A stretch of 64,000 nucleotides of DNA from Lentisphaerae bacterium GWF2_50_93. Its GTDB lineage: Bacteria > Verrucomicrobiota > Lentisphaeria > Victivallales > GWF2-50-93. Position numbers and translations under genes: made by a program. This document shows positions 55,888-64,000 of the stretch, piece by piece; the first letter of the stretch is position 1, and every line of letters begins with the position of its first letter. The notes under the pieces are model-generated. The model worked only from the letters and a program-made list of their open reading frames with translations, was not told the origin of the DNA and ran no database searches. The DNA is taken from NCBI GenBank assembly GCA_001804815.1, contig MHBI01000053.1, forward strand, positions 1 to 64,000, given 5' to 3'.

Positions 55888-57650
55888 ATCACTTTGCCCT
55901 CAGTCAGTGTCAGAAACATCTGATTTTTATCTTTGTTATAAGCTTGAAACAGGATTCCCTCGTCCAACAGTTCAAAAATCAAATTGCAGATATCATCATA
56001 ATGGGGTGGACGGTCATATGTCCAAGGTTGGGAGTGGTTTTCATATGCATTCTTTTCTGCTTCCCGCATTAGCTCTGAAAACAATATTGGTTCTTGTAAA
56101 GTACGAATCAAGTAAAGAAGGGACTCTCGTGAGAACTTAAGATGATTAGTTGAAATCCGCTCTTCAGATTCATGTTCTTCCCAAGTGACAGTAGACTCAA
56201 TTGGTGTGTTTCCGTTAACTACGACAGTTTCATTTTTGTTTTCTTGTGGCTCCGCATGCATGTTTGATAAATCCAGTTCGTCTGGCAATGATTTCCTTTT
56301 TAAGCTCCCTAATATGGTTTCAGTTTTTATATTTTCGGCAGTCGAATCGCAATAAACAGGTTTAAATAACCTTGAGCAAGGCATAGGAGTTTTCGTTATT
56401 TTATCCATTCCATTGTCTCCATAATGAACATGAAATGCCTCATATTTAAGCTCCCCTTTGAATGCAAGTTGGCTTAAGGAGCCATAAAGGTTTTCAAGTT
56501 CGTAAAGGCTTTGCTTGTAGCGGTATTTGATGCCTTCAACTTTTTTTGCTATGTTTGCGAATTGGGATTGTAGAGGAAGAGAGGGGCATTCTACCAGGTG
56601 TAATAATAATCTAGATTTTGAAATATTGGGCATTGAGCCTGCTGCTCCGCCCGCAAGCTTTTGGATTGTTTTCCTCTTGGAGGAAAAAGAAAGAAGTGCT
56701 TGTAGGTAAATAGGATTAACAGATTTCTCATTGCGAAGTACTAAGCGAAAGATTAAGTCTGACAACATTAATTTAGGAGGTGTATGCCAAACATAAGCGC
56801 ATGCTGCTACTAATTCATAAGTGTTTTTTCTTGAAAAAAGAACATCACCTTTATGTACTTCTATACTTGGTTCAGGAGATTCAGTTTCAGGCAAGGCTTT
56901 ATTCTCTAATGGATCATATATGCATTTTGTCACTGCACCTAGCTTTAATACACCCCATTCACCATCTAGTGCTGGCCTGTCAAGACAAATTGGACTCCAC
57001 CCGCTTTCAATTTTCTCAAGGATTTCGGACAATGGTTTGCGATTCCATCCCTTCTCATTTCTGACCGGATCCCCGAACATCTCCAGGAAAGTGCTCTTCA
57101 AGAATTCATCCAACGCATTGATGCTCCCTTTGCGTTTGGCAATCAGCTTTTCCGCCCGGGTGAGAACGGCGGCAATTCGGATTTGGTCATCGAGGGGAGG
57201 AAGGGGGATTTGCAAATCATTAATATATTCATTTTTCAAATTGGCAATATTTGCACCTTGAACAGCTTTTTCTATGGAATCCCTAAAATAATGAGTTTTA
57301 AAATAATGATATATATACTTTGGATTAATAGTTGACTTAGGACGTATAAGTTTGCAAAAAGCGCCAAAAGATCCATTGTAATCACTATCAAACTGTATGT
57401 TTTTCCCAATTGTCTTTTTACTGCCACTAGAAGCAGTTAAAACAAGATCCCCATTTCTAATAAATTGTTCTGGTCTAATGTATTCGCTTTTTATGTATAT
57501 AAGCCCTTTGCTGTCAAAACCTGTCTCAGTGATATTATTTGATTTAATAACAGGCACATAGCCATCAAGTTGTTCAGTAATTACATCTTCTGGTTTAAAA
57601 GAAATCCCTCTAATTTGCAATATATGTTGACCTAATTTCTGATATTTCAT
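55884..57650 (-). CDS. hsdS: Type I restriction specificity subunit with C-terminal extension
   Basis: This 588-aa DNA-recognition subunit has the normal HsdS part at 1-401. TRD1 is about 1-150, the first conserved coiled region 151-195 (PLPPLDDQIRIAAVLTRAEK, FLEMFGDP), TRD2 about 200-355, and the second conserved region 356-401 (LPLQSQFANIAKKVEGIKYR, LYGSLSQLAFKGEL). Residues 402-588 are extra and unlike a TRD: a polar linker, then RESLLYLIRTLQEPILFSEL with YDDICNLIFELLDEGILFQA. That pattern looks like a winged helix. Both ends overlap their neighbours (hsdM stop and AAA start, each ATGA). Confidence 0.9.
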   Translation of the reverse strand: MKYQKLGQHILQIRGISFKPEDVITEQLDGYVPVIKSNNITETGFDSKGLIYIKSEYIRPEQFIRNGDLVLTASSGSKKTIGKNIQFDSDYNGSFGAFCKLIRPKSTINPKYIYHYFKTHYFRDSIEKAVQGANIANLKNEYINDLQIPLPPLDDQIRIAAVLTRAEKLIAKRKGSINALDEFLKSTFLEMFGDPVRNEKGWNRKPLSEILEKIESGWSPICLDRPALDGEWGVLKLGAVTKCIYDPLENKALPETESPEPSIEVHKGDVLFSRKNTYELVAACAYVWHTPPKLMLSDLIFRLVLRNEKSVNPIYLQALLSFSSKRKTIQKLAGGAAGSMPNISKSRLLLHLVECPSLPLQSQFANIAKKVEGIKYRYKQSLYELENLYGSLSQLAFKGELKYEAFHVHYGDNGMDKITKTPMPCSRLFKPVYCDSTAENIKTETILGSLKRKSLPDELDLSNMHAEPQENKNETVVVNGNTPIESTVTWEEHESEERISTNHLKFSRESLLYLIRTLQEPILFSELMREAEKNAYENHSQPWTYDRPPHYDDICNLIFELLDEGILFQAYNKDKNQMFLTLTEGKVI

Positions 57651-59212
57651 CCTAGAATTCCTTCAAGCTCGCGCAGTTCCGAACTGATTTCACCTTCCAT
57701 GGTCTTAAGCTTGGCAAGAATCTTCGCTGGTTTTTCATACACCACTTCTTCAAAGACATCCTCTTTGTACTTGCTCATGCTCAGATCATAGTTTTCCGCC
57801 ACAATTTGCTCTTTGGGCACAAAGAAGAATTTCTCTTTGCGGTCACTCTTTTTGAGCTGATCCCGCTTTTTGTATTGCGTTACAATATCCTGTAAATCGC
57901 CACAGCCTTCCTGTTTAGTCCGCTTGTCATCCAGACTATAACCGTCGCTCTTCATGTCGTAGAACCAGACATTCTCGGTTTCGCCGCCCTTCGTAAATAT
58001 CAGGATGGCGGTGCTTACTCCAGCGTAGGGTTTAAATACTCCGCTGGGCATGGCGATTACGGCTTTAAGCTCGCACTTATCGACTAATAATTTTCTGGCT
58101 TCAACAAAAGCTTTGCCACTGCCGAACAAAACGCCCTGCGGCACAATTACGCCCGCAGTTCCTCCCATTTTGAGCAGTTTGTAAATATTCTCGACAAAGA
58201 GCAGTTCGGTTTTGGTAGTTCCCAGTTTGAGCGATTCGTTGATGTCACCCTTGTCAATACTGCCGGTAAACGGCGGATTAGCCATGATGATCTGATACTT
58301 ATTGGACTCCGTAAAACCTTTGCTCAGGGTATCCTTATAATCAATGTGCGGAGTGTCCACGCCGTGCATCATCAAATTCATCAGCCCCAGGCGCACCATG
58401 GTCACATCTATATCGTAACCGTAGAGGCTGTCATTCAAGATAACGCTCACCTTTTTAGTAAGCAGGCTGCTCACGGAATTGCGGATGAATCCGTCTTCGT
58501 CTGGCTTGAGATTCTTCTTGTTCTTATCAAGCTGTGTCACCATATACTGATAGGCACCGAGCAGGAAACCGCCGGTTCCGCAGGCAGGGTCGGCAATCTG
58601 GTTGCCCAGTTTCGGATCTACAAGTTCGGCAATGAGCTTGATGATATGACGCGGTGTCCTGAACTGTCCATTTTTACCTGCTGAGGCGATTTCGGAAAGA
58701 AGCATCTCGTATACATCCCCCTGGATATCCTGAAAAGCCTGTCCGCCTGAGTGGGTATCCTTTTCTATCTCCGCAAATATTTCTTCGATGGTGGAGATGG
58801 CTTCAACCAGCAAGGCGGGCTTTGGGATTATAAAGACCGCATTCTTCATGTGATGGGTAAAGGGCGATTCATCCCCGTTGAGCGTTTTCAGGAATGGGAA
58901 TACTTTCATCTGCACATGCGTGAGCATTTCTTCTGCTGGCATGCGTTTGAAATGGCTCCAGCGGAGGGTCTGCCTGTCCACTTTCTGTTCGGTGCCTGGA
59001 ATCGTAAATTTCCCATCAAACTTAGAGGTGTACTTCGAACCAGTAAATTCGGCATCGGATATGCGCTTGAGGTCAAGATCGTCCAGCCGCTTCATAAAGA
59101 GCAGATAGGTAATCTGTTCAATTGCGGTGATAGGGTTGGCTATGCCACCGCTCCAGAACTTGTCCCAGAGCTGGTCGATTTTACTTTTGATTGCCGAATT
59201 ATTTTGCAACAT
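57647..59212 (-). CDS. hsdM: Type I restriction-modification methyltransferase subunit
   Basis: This 521-aa N6-adenine methyltransferase has the N-terminal HsdM helical domain (AIEQITYLLFMKRLDDLDLK), the SAM site ADPACGTGGFLL at 207-218, and catalytic NPPF at 312-315. GQFRTPRHII precedes the SAM site as usual. It methylates adenine in the target set by HsdS. It starts one base after the hsdR stop and overlaps hsdS at its 3' end. No frameshift is seen; it looks functional. Confidence 0.95.
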   Translation of the reverse strand: MLQNNSAIKSKIDQLWDKFWSGGIANPITAIEQITYLLFMKRLDDLDLKRISDAEFTGSKYTSKFDGKFTIPGTEQKVDRQTLRWSHFKRMPAEEMLTHVQMKVFPFLKTLNGDESPFTHHMKNAVFIIPKPALLVEAISTIEEIFAEIEKDTHSGGQAFQDIQGDVYEMLLSEIASAGKNGQFRTPRHIIKLIAELVDPKLGNQIADPACGTGGFLLGAYQYMVTQLDKNKKNLKPDEDGFIRNSVSSLLTKKVSVILNDSLYGYDIDVTMVRLGLMNLMMHGVDTPHIDYKDTLSKGFTESNKYQIIMANPPFTGSIDKGDINESLKLGTTKTELLFVENIYKLLKMGGTAGVIVPQGVLFGSGKAFVEARKLLVDKCELKAVIAMPSGVFKPYAGVSTAILIFTKGGETENVWFYDMKSDGYSLDDKRTKQEGCGDLQDIVTQYKKRDQLKKSDRKEKFFFVPKEQIVAENYDLSMSKYKEDVFEEVVYEKPAKILAKLKTMEGEISSELRELEGILG

Positions 59213-59213
59213 A

Positions 59214-62039
59214 TTATGACGCCAGCCTTTTTGTTAATTCCAAGATATCGTTGATTTCCGACGGAGTGAACAGACCTCGGATCCCCTTTGGATGCAATAC
59301 CGTGAAAGGTGATTCGATCAGATCCTGCTTTTGCACGGTTTCTTTTTCCAGTATGACATTTTTAAGCAGATTTAAAAATTCCAGCTGCCGGGAACTGAGA
59401 GTTGTATGGCCGTGGATAAACTGTTCAAACGCCCTGGCAACCGTCTCAGGAAAGCTTTCCAGCCTTTCGAGCCCTAAAATATGCCTGATGAACTGGATGA
59501 ACTTCGCCTTGCGGTTCTTATAAACATTTTTAAGCAGATCCTCGGTGATATGGGGATGTTCATCCTGTAAGACTGCTGCAAGTTCCTGCGCCTCCTTCTC
59601 GCTGATTTCCTTCCCCTTTTTGATCTTCTGCAAAATAGGGTTGCTCTCTGTAAATTCCATGATGAGTTTCTCCACCATCTCTCGATACTTGGAAACGCTC
59701 ACTGCCGAGTGCTCAGGTCCGAACTCCACCATGTCCTTAATTTTCACCAGATCTGTAAAATCAAAATTAGCCGGCCCAACGCCTTGACCTCCACCATCCC
59801 GGTATTTCATAAGTGGAGACAGCTTTTCAGCAAGTTCGTCAAACGTTGCATCGGTCGCCTTTGTCCAGTAACTTTTTGTCTGGGCCAGCTTTATAATAGC
59901 CTCTTCCCTGGCGACAATATTTACCGACAGCGGAAGTTCGCAGATCTGTTCTACGACATTAGCCTTCAATGTTTCATATTTCTTTTTTTCTTCTGCGAGT
60001 TTCGCAAGTGATGTTTCAAGCAGGTCCTTCTGGAAACGCATCGCCTTGAAATCAACTTGAGAGACAGTCCTGAAAAGCGGTTTTATGGAATTACGCAAAA
60101 ATTCAATCTTTTCATGGGAAAGCTTTGTCCAGAAATTATCATCCTCGATCTTTTGCATGTCTGCAGCGGCCTCCTGGATAACCACCGAGTTTTGGGGGAG
60201 TTCCTGAATCTGCATTCGAAGTTTACCTATTTCCTTTTCGGCAATGGCATCATTCTGCGTATCGATTGCCTTTTCAATCTTATCAAGCCTGATACCGACA
60301 AACCGCACTGGTAGCGGAATTTGAACAGTGGCTTCCTTGCCTTCGGGATTGAGTTTGAAATATTCGAAATTGTCCCAGCAGTCCAGGATGAGGAACATGT
60401 CCTTTTGGGGACACCAGGGTTTTATCTTGTCTGATTCCAGAAGTCGTGTGCCTCGGCCAATCATCTGCCAGAACTTGGTGTAGGAATAGACAGGCTTGGC
60501 AAATACAAGATTGACCACTTCCCTGATATCAATTCCCGTATCCAGCATATCCACGCTGAGGGCGATGCGCGGCATATCGTTGCCTTTAAACTGGGCCAGA
60601 AGGCCGGTCTTTCCGTACACTCTGGGATCATCAGACACAAGAACTTTGGCAAGCTCCCCCTTGTACTCAGGATAAAGGGAATCGAAAATCTGTTCAATCC
60701 TTCTCGCATGCGGGATGGAAGCGCAGAAGAAAATGGTTTTGCCGGGCAAGACACCGTTTGAATCCTTTATTGATTCCTCCATGAACTCTTTGACGATAAG
60801 GGCGTTTGTACCTTTATTGATGACAGTCTTTTCAAGCTCAGTGCCTTCAAAATTTATCTCCGCCACCTCTTTGCCTTCAAGGATCAGCCGTTTCTGGTCT
60901 TCCAGCGAGATTGTCCGTTTGCTGATGCCTTCAGCCTGGAACTTGGTGTGTATCTTCATCACCTGGAAATTGCACAGATAGGGAGGAATGTTATTAACCG
61001 CTTCCTCGTAGGTATAGGCAAACGTTGGGACACCATCATCACAATTAAAAAGCTTGAACGTGTTGTGGTCAATTATATCTGTCGGAGTTGCAGTCAGCCC
61101 GAGACTGATCGCCTTGAAATAATCAAGCACTTCCCCGTAGGTGTTATATATGGAGCGGTGACTCTCATCAATCACAATCAGGTCAAAGAAGTGGGGAGAA
61201 AGCGTATTGCCTTCTTCCCGGATGATATTGAGCATTGTGGGATAGGTTGAAATATAGATGCGGCGATCTTTGGCTATGAGCTTTTCACCTTCCTTAGGCC
61301 AGCGGGGTTCATTGGGTAAATGTTCCTTGAAAGCATCAAGTCCCTGCCCCCGTAAAGCAATCCTATCCACCAAGAATAATACCTTTTCTGCATGTCCTGC
61401 ACGCATGAGGGCATCTACAAGGGCAATACAGGTTCTAGTTTTTCCCGTTCCCGTGGCCATTACCAGAAGGAAATTACGTTGTTTCTTTTCAATACCTTCC
61501 ATCACCGCGCGGATTGCACGGATCTGATAATCCCTTCCGGCGATTTCCGTATTTATGAGCTCATCAGCAAGCCGTTTCCGGTGTTCTCGAATATATTGAA
61601 ACCGCTCCAAGTCATCTCGTGTAGGGTAACCGACTACTTTTCGTGGAGGATAGTTTTCCAAATCCCAGAAGAAAATCTCAAGACCGTTGGTATAAAAGCA
61701 GAAAGGAAGTTTGCAGCCAAATTGCTTTTGAATATGGTAACAGTACTGTTTAGCCTGTTCCCGTCCTAACGCAGCATCCTTGGAAGTCTTTTTAGCTTCA
61801 ACAACACCCAGAGGCTTCCCATCCCTGCCAAACAGGACATAATCACTGAATTGATGTCCTTCGTAAGGTGTTCGCGGCTCTGCCACACCATTTGGCAAGG
61901 GTACGGAAATATCAAACTCCTGAGAAACCTGCGCGAGATTGGCGACATCCCAACCTGCCTCTTTGAGTTTTGCATCTATAAGTTTTTTTCGAGTTTCTGC
62001 TTCAGTTTTCAAGATATGCCCTATTTTCAATTCATCCAT
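59214..62039 (-). CDS. hsdR: Type I restriction endonuclease subunit R (EcoEI-like)
   Basis: This 941-aa motor-nuclease starts with a PD-(D/E)xK domain: Asp66 in FSDYVLFG, then LGVVEAKK with Glu81 and Lys83. The SF2 helicase core has Walker A MATGTGKT at 194-201, DESH at 291-294, GLTATPTD as motif III, and the late Q-x-x-G-R-G-x-R motif in WQMIGRGTRLLE. A long C-terminal domain of EcoEI R type follows. It is the first gene of the restriction operon, and its start is only 12 bases after the AI-2E permease stop, with no strong ribosome site. Confidence 0.94.
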   Translation of the reverse strand: MDELKIGHILKTEAETRKKLIDAKLKEAGWDVANLAQVSQEFDISVPLPNGVAEPRTPYEGHQFSDYVLFGRDGKPLGVVEAKKTSKDAALGREQAKQYCYHIQKQFGCKLPFCFYTNGLEIFFWDLENYPPRKVVGYPTRDDLERFQYIREHRKRLADELINTEIAGRDYQIRAIRAVMEGIEKKQRNFLLVMATGTGKTRTCIALVDALMRAGHAEKVLFLVDRIALRGQGLDAFKEHLPNEPRWPKEGEKLIAKDRRIYISTYPTMLNIIREEGNTLSPHFFDLIVIDESHRSIYNTYGEVLDYFKAISLGLTATPTDIIDHNTFKLFNCDDGVPTFAYTYEEAVNNIPPYLCNFQVMKIHTKFQAEGISKRTISLEDQKRLILEGKEVAEINFEGTELEKTVINKGTNALIVKEFMEESIKDSNGVLPGKTIFFCASIPHARRIEQIFDSLYPEYKGELAKVLVSDDPRVYGKTGLLAQFKGNDMPRIALSVDMLDTGIDIREVVNLVFAKPVYSYTKFWQMIGRGTRLLESDKIKPWCPQKDMFLILDCWDNFEYFKLNPEGKEATVQIPLPVRFVGIRLDKIEKAIDTQNDAIAEKEIGKLRMQIQELPQNSVVIQEAAADMQKIEDDNFWTKLSHEKIEFLRNSIKPLFRTVSQVDFKAMRFQKDLLETSLAKLAEEKKKYETLKANVVEQICELPLSVNIVAREEAIIKLAQTKSYWTKATDATFDELAEKLSPLMKYRDGGGQGVGPANFDFTDLVKIKDMVEFGPEHSAVSVSKYREMVEKLIMEFTESNPILQKIKKGKEISEKEAQELAAVLQDEHPHITEDLLKNVYKNRKAKFIQFIRHILGLERLESFPETVARAFEQFIHGHTTLSSRQLEFLNLLKNVILEKETVQKQDLIESPFTVLHPKGIRGLFTPSEINDILELTKRLAS

Positions 62040-62051
62040 AGCTTTGAACTA

Positions 62052-63176
62052 TCAGGCCGGGGCGGTCTTATCAGATGATTCGGGCTTGATATTCTCATCC
62101 TTGGTGGTGAGCACGCTTATCAGATAGAAACCGATTGGAACTCCCACTATCATCCCCCATATCCCGAAGAATCTCTCCCCTATCAGGAGAAGGACGAGGA
62201 TGAGGAGAGGATGGGCGCGGAGGGCTTCTCCGGTTATCCGTGGATTCAGGACATACGCCTCGAAGGCGTGTATGGCGGCGACAAACATGATCAGCTTGAT
62301 CACCAGCACCAACCCCCCAACTTGGACAGCAAACATGAGTATCGGGATCGAACTGAGGAAAGTCCCCAGTATGGGAATGAATCCGCAGATCAGGACAATG
62401 GTCGACAGAAGGGCGATGTTCGGAACTTCGAAATACCAGAGGCCTATCGCTGTCAGGACTGTGTTGCATAATGCGATGATGGCCTGGGCCTGGAGCGCCT
62501 TGCCAAGGATGTTCGCGAAAGCCTGCAGGTGTGGAGCGGCGTCAAGATAGAATGTCCTGATCCGGCTTTTTTCCAATTCACCCATCTTTGCCGCTATCTT
62601 CTGCCAGTCCAGCACAAGAATAAACGAGAAAACAGTGGCTATGAGCAATGAAACGGTGATCTTCCAGCAGAGTTTGACTATCATTATTATCGAATCAAGC
62701 ACGTGCGGCATCGCGGTTTTCACGGTCTTGCCAGTTTCAGTCTTCAAGCTCTCCAACAATACGGCATATTCTTCGGAACCCAAGACAGCCAGGCCTTTTT
62801 CCTCGCCTACGATGTTCTTGACAACTGCGGCGGCGAATTTGTTTATCTTATCGTTAGTCTCCTCCCTGCTGTCGTCGGTGAAGTCCGAAAGTATCCTGTT
62901 CGACTCGGTCACCAGCTTCGGCCCTATCCATGCACCGATGCCGATGACCGCGCCAATGAACATCATGAAGAACAGGACTGTGGCGAGCCGGTAGTTGATG
63001 TTCAGCCTATCAGTCATCCACACCACTACGGTCCTGGCGACATAGGTGATGAGGAAAGTCTCGAATATGAGCAGGAAAAAGGGCTTCAGGAGGTAGAACA
63101 GCCCGACAAGGATAGTCCAGAGCACCATCTTCTCCCAGTGTTTTTCAAAAAAATTCCTTACTCCGGAGCTTTCCAT
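62052..63176 (-). CDS. AI-2E-family transporter (TqsA/YdiK type)
   Basis: This 374-aa inner-membrane protein has about eight hydrophobic helices, starting with LWTILVGLFYLLKPFFLLIF. The family's central soluble segment (about 80-160) is followed by GFIPILGTFLSSIPILMFAV and LNPRITGEALRAHPLLILVL, the conserved C-terminal signature. TqsA exports the signal AI-2 in E. coli, but most family members have other or unknown cargo, including Na+/H+ exchange. The name should not be taken as proof of AI-2 export. It ends 12 bases before hsdR on the same strand. Confidence 0.9.
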   Translation of the reverse strand: MESSGVRNFFEKHWEKMVLWTILVGLFYLLKPFFLLIFETFLITYVARTVVVWMTDRLNINYRLATVLFFMMFIGAVIGIGAWIGPKLVTESNRILSDFTDDSREETNDKINKFAAAVVKNIVGEEKGLAVLGSEEYAVLLESLKTETGKTVKTAMPHVLDSIIMIVKLCWKITVSLLIATVFSFILVLDWQKIAAKMGELEKSRIRTFYLDAAPHLQAFANILGKALQAQAIIALCNTVLTAIGLWYFEVPNIALLSTIVLICGFIPILGTFLSSIPILMFAVQVGGLVLVIKLIMFVAAIHAFEAYVLNPRITGEALRAHPLLILVLLLIGERFFGIWGMIVGVPIGFYLISVLTTKDENIKPESSDKTAPA

Positions 63177-63359
63177 ACCTTAAAATCCCTGCCTTTATAT
63201 ATATGAAGATACTTTTTCAAGCATGATATTTCAAGGCTGGGTAGCGGGGAGGACTCCAAATGAAATAAAATGCAGATGGCCTGTAAAAAATCATGGAACA
63301 TGTTGAATTCCTGGTTTTCCACCGCTTAATTATGCGGCTCATGCAAAAATGGAACTGCA

Positions 63360-64000
63360 ATGAATAACTATTTGAAGACAACTGGAACTCTAATCATAAT
63401 GCTCACTTTTCTCGGACTAGGCTGCGATGACAAGAAATCCGGATCCGGCCTGGACTCTGTATTCTGGAAAATTGAATATCAGGGCAGGACATCATGGATC
63501 TTCGGTACGATGCACGCCCCGAATGAGGCATTCAGCAGGATTCCCGAACCTGTCAAAAAAGCCCTTGCCGAAAGCAAAGTATTCTTCTCCGAGATAGAGC
63601 CCGACGAGAAGAACCAGGTCAAGATAATGCAGGGGATGCTTCTCCCGGAAAACGAATCTTTGGAGGGCAAGATCGGCAGATCTAAATTCACACAGCTGAA
63701 AAACATCACTGGGAAATTCGATCCTCCTCTCTCCCCGTCATTCCTCGACAAGAACAGGATATGGGCCGCGTCCCTTCTTATCTCCTGGCCAAGGAAGTCC
63801 TCTGATCCCGTTCCGATTGACGTGCTCCTTTATGAAAAGGCGAAACTCGGTGGATGTGAAACCAAAGGCCTTGAAACGCCGGAGGAACAGCTGGCTCCCC
63901 TGGACAGTTTCACGGAAACCGAGCAGATCCAGCTCCTCACAGAGGCGATCGGGGAAGCTGAAGACGGCTACAAGATGCTCAATGGCCTCCTTCAAAAATA
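63360..64000 (+). CDS. TraB/GumN-family protein (partial, runs off the right edge)
   Basis: The 213 visible residues begin with a signal or lipoprotein segment (GTLIIMLTFLGLGCDDKKSG), where Cys22 could be lipidated although the lipobox GLGC is not ideal. The TraB/GumN pattern follows: VFWKIEYQGRTSWIFGTMHA (GTxH), EIEPDE as the early acidic position, and DVLLYEKAKLGGCETKGLET, like the family D-x-x-L..A...G.....LE. Members are thought to be metal-dependent hydrolases or peptidases of the cell envelope. The 3' end lies outside the window. It is divergent from the AI-2E-type permease gene. Confidence 0.75.
   Translation, partial: MNNYLKTTGTLIIMLTFLGLGCDDKKSGSGLDSVFWKIEYQGRTSWIFGTMHAPNEAFSRIPEPVKKALAESKVFFSEIEPDEKNQVKIMQGMLLPENESLEGKIGRSKFTQLKNITGKFDPPLSPSFLDKNRIWAASLLISWPRKSSDPVPIDVLLYEKAKLGGCETKGLETPEEQLAPLDSFTETEQIQLLTEAIGEAEDGYKMLNGLLQK

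Noticed and set aside
62052..63176. Quorum-sensing AI-2 exporter
   Set aside because: Family membership is clear, but AI-2 export is shown for few members, and no luxS or lsr gene is nearby; only the family name is kept.

Overview
The window reads as a bacterial chromosome of moderate GC, most likely from the PVC group and nearest to Lentisphaerae (Victivallales-like). The pointers are a Hanks-type Ser/Thr kinase with an N-terminal zinc-ribbon-like segment, Sel1- and WG-repeat proteins, many glycosidases (GH2, GH35, GH42, GH125), a phosphoketolase, and many short palindromic intergenic repeats. The assignment rests on gene-content style, not on a marker gene, so it is an inference.

Layout. 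1-5.4 kb: the tail of a TolC-like gene, a repeat-rich gap, then an Fe3+/polyamine-type ABC importer (ATPase, binding protein, fused double permease) closed by a clear terminator. 5.4-13.6 kb: phosphoketolase, small unknown genes, an orphan NtrC-type regulator, an MscS channel and a family-4 uracil-DNA glycosylase. 13.7-24.3 kb: unknown gene, Sel1 protein, Ser/Thr kinase, threonine synthase, PfkB sugar kinase, two tandem membrane coiled-coil paralogues, HtpG and tRNA-Ser(UGA). 24.4-29.9 kb: a minus-strand overlapping operon of a GNAT_C-type acyltransferase-like protein, a GH42 enzyme and a divergent GH35 enzyme. 30-33 kb: an unknown gene, a WG-repeat protein and a VapBC-like pair. 33-48.3 kb: LacZ, BirA, GH125, CobT, CobU, dUTPase, a deoxyribosyltransferase-like protein, glycogen phosphorylase, a TerB-domain protein, ArgF and ArgD.

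48.4-62.0 kb is a visibly AT-richer defence island: a PIN protein with an XRE-ImmA/IrrE metallopeptidase, a HipA-like kinase with a DUF3037 protein, and a minus-strand type I restriction-modification operon (hsdR-hsdM-hsdS). That operon runs without gaps into an AAA ATPase and an HNH nuclease that look like a Septu-type pair, followed by an unrecognised 292-aa gene. HsdS carries an unusual C-terminal extension of about 187 residues. The window ends with an AI-2E-family permease and the start of a TraB/GumN-like protein.

A second theme is a set of palindromic repeat families whose ends read AAGTAGG or AAGTAAC. Their termini supply the last lysine codon and the stop codon (AAG-TAG or AAG-TAA) of birA, cobT and glgP. 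A separate repeat family forms the start codon and first residues of the Sel1 protein. No CRISPR array, rRNA, integrase or transposase was seen.
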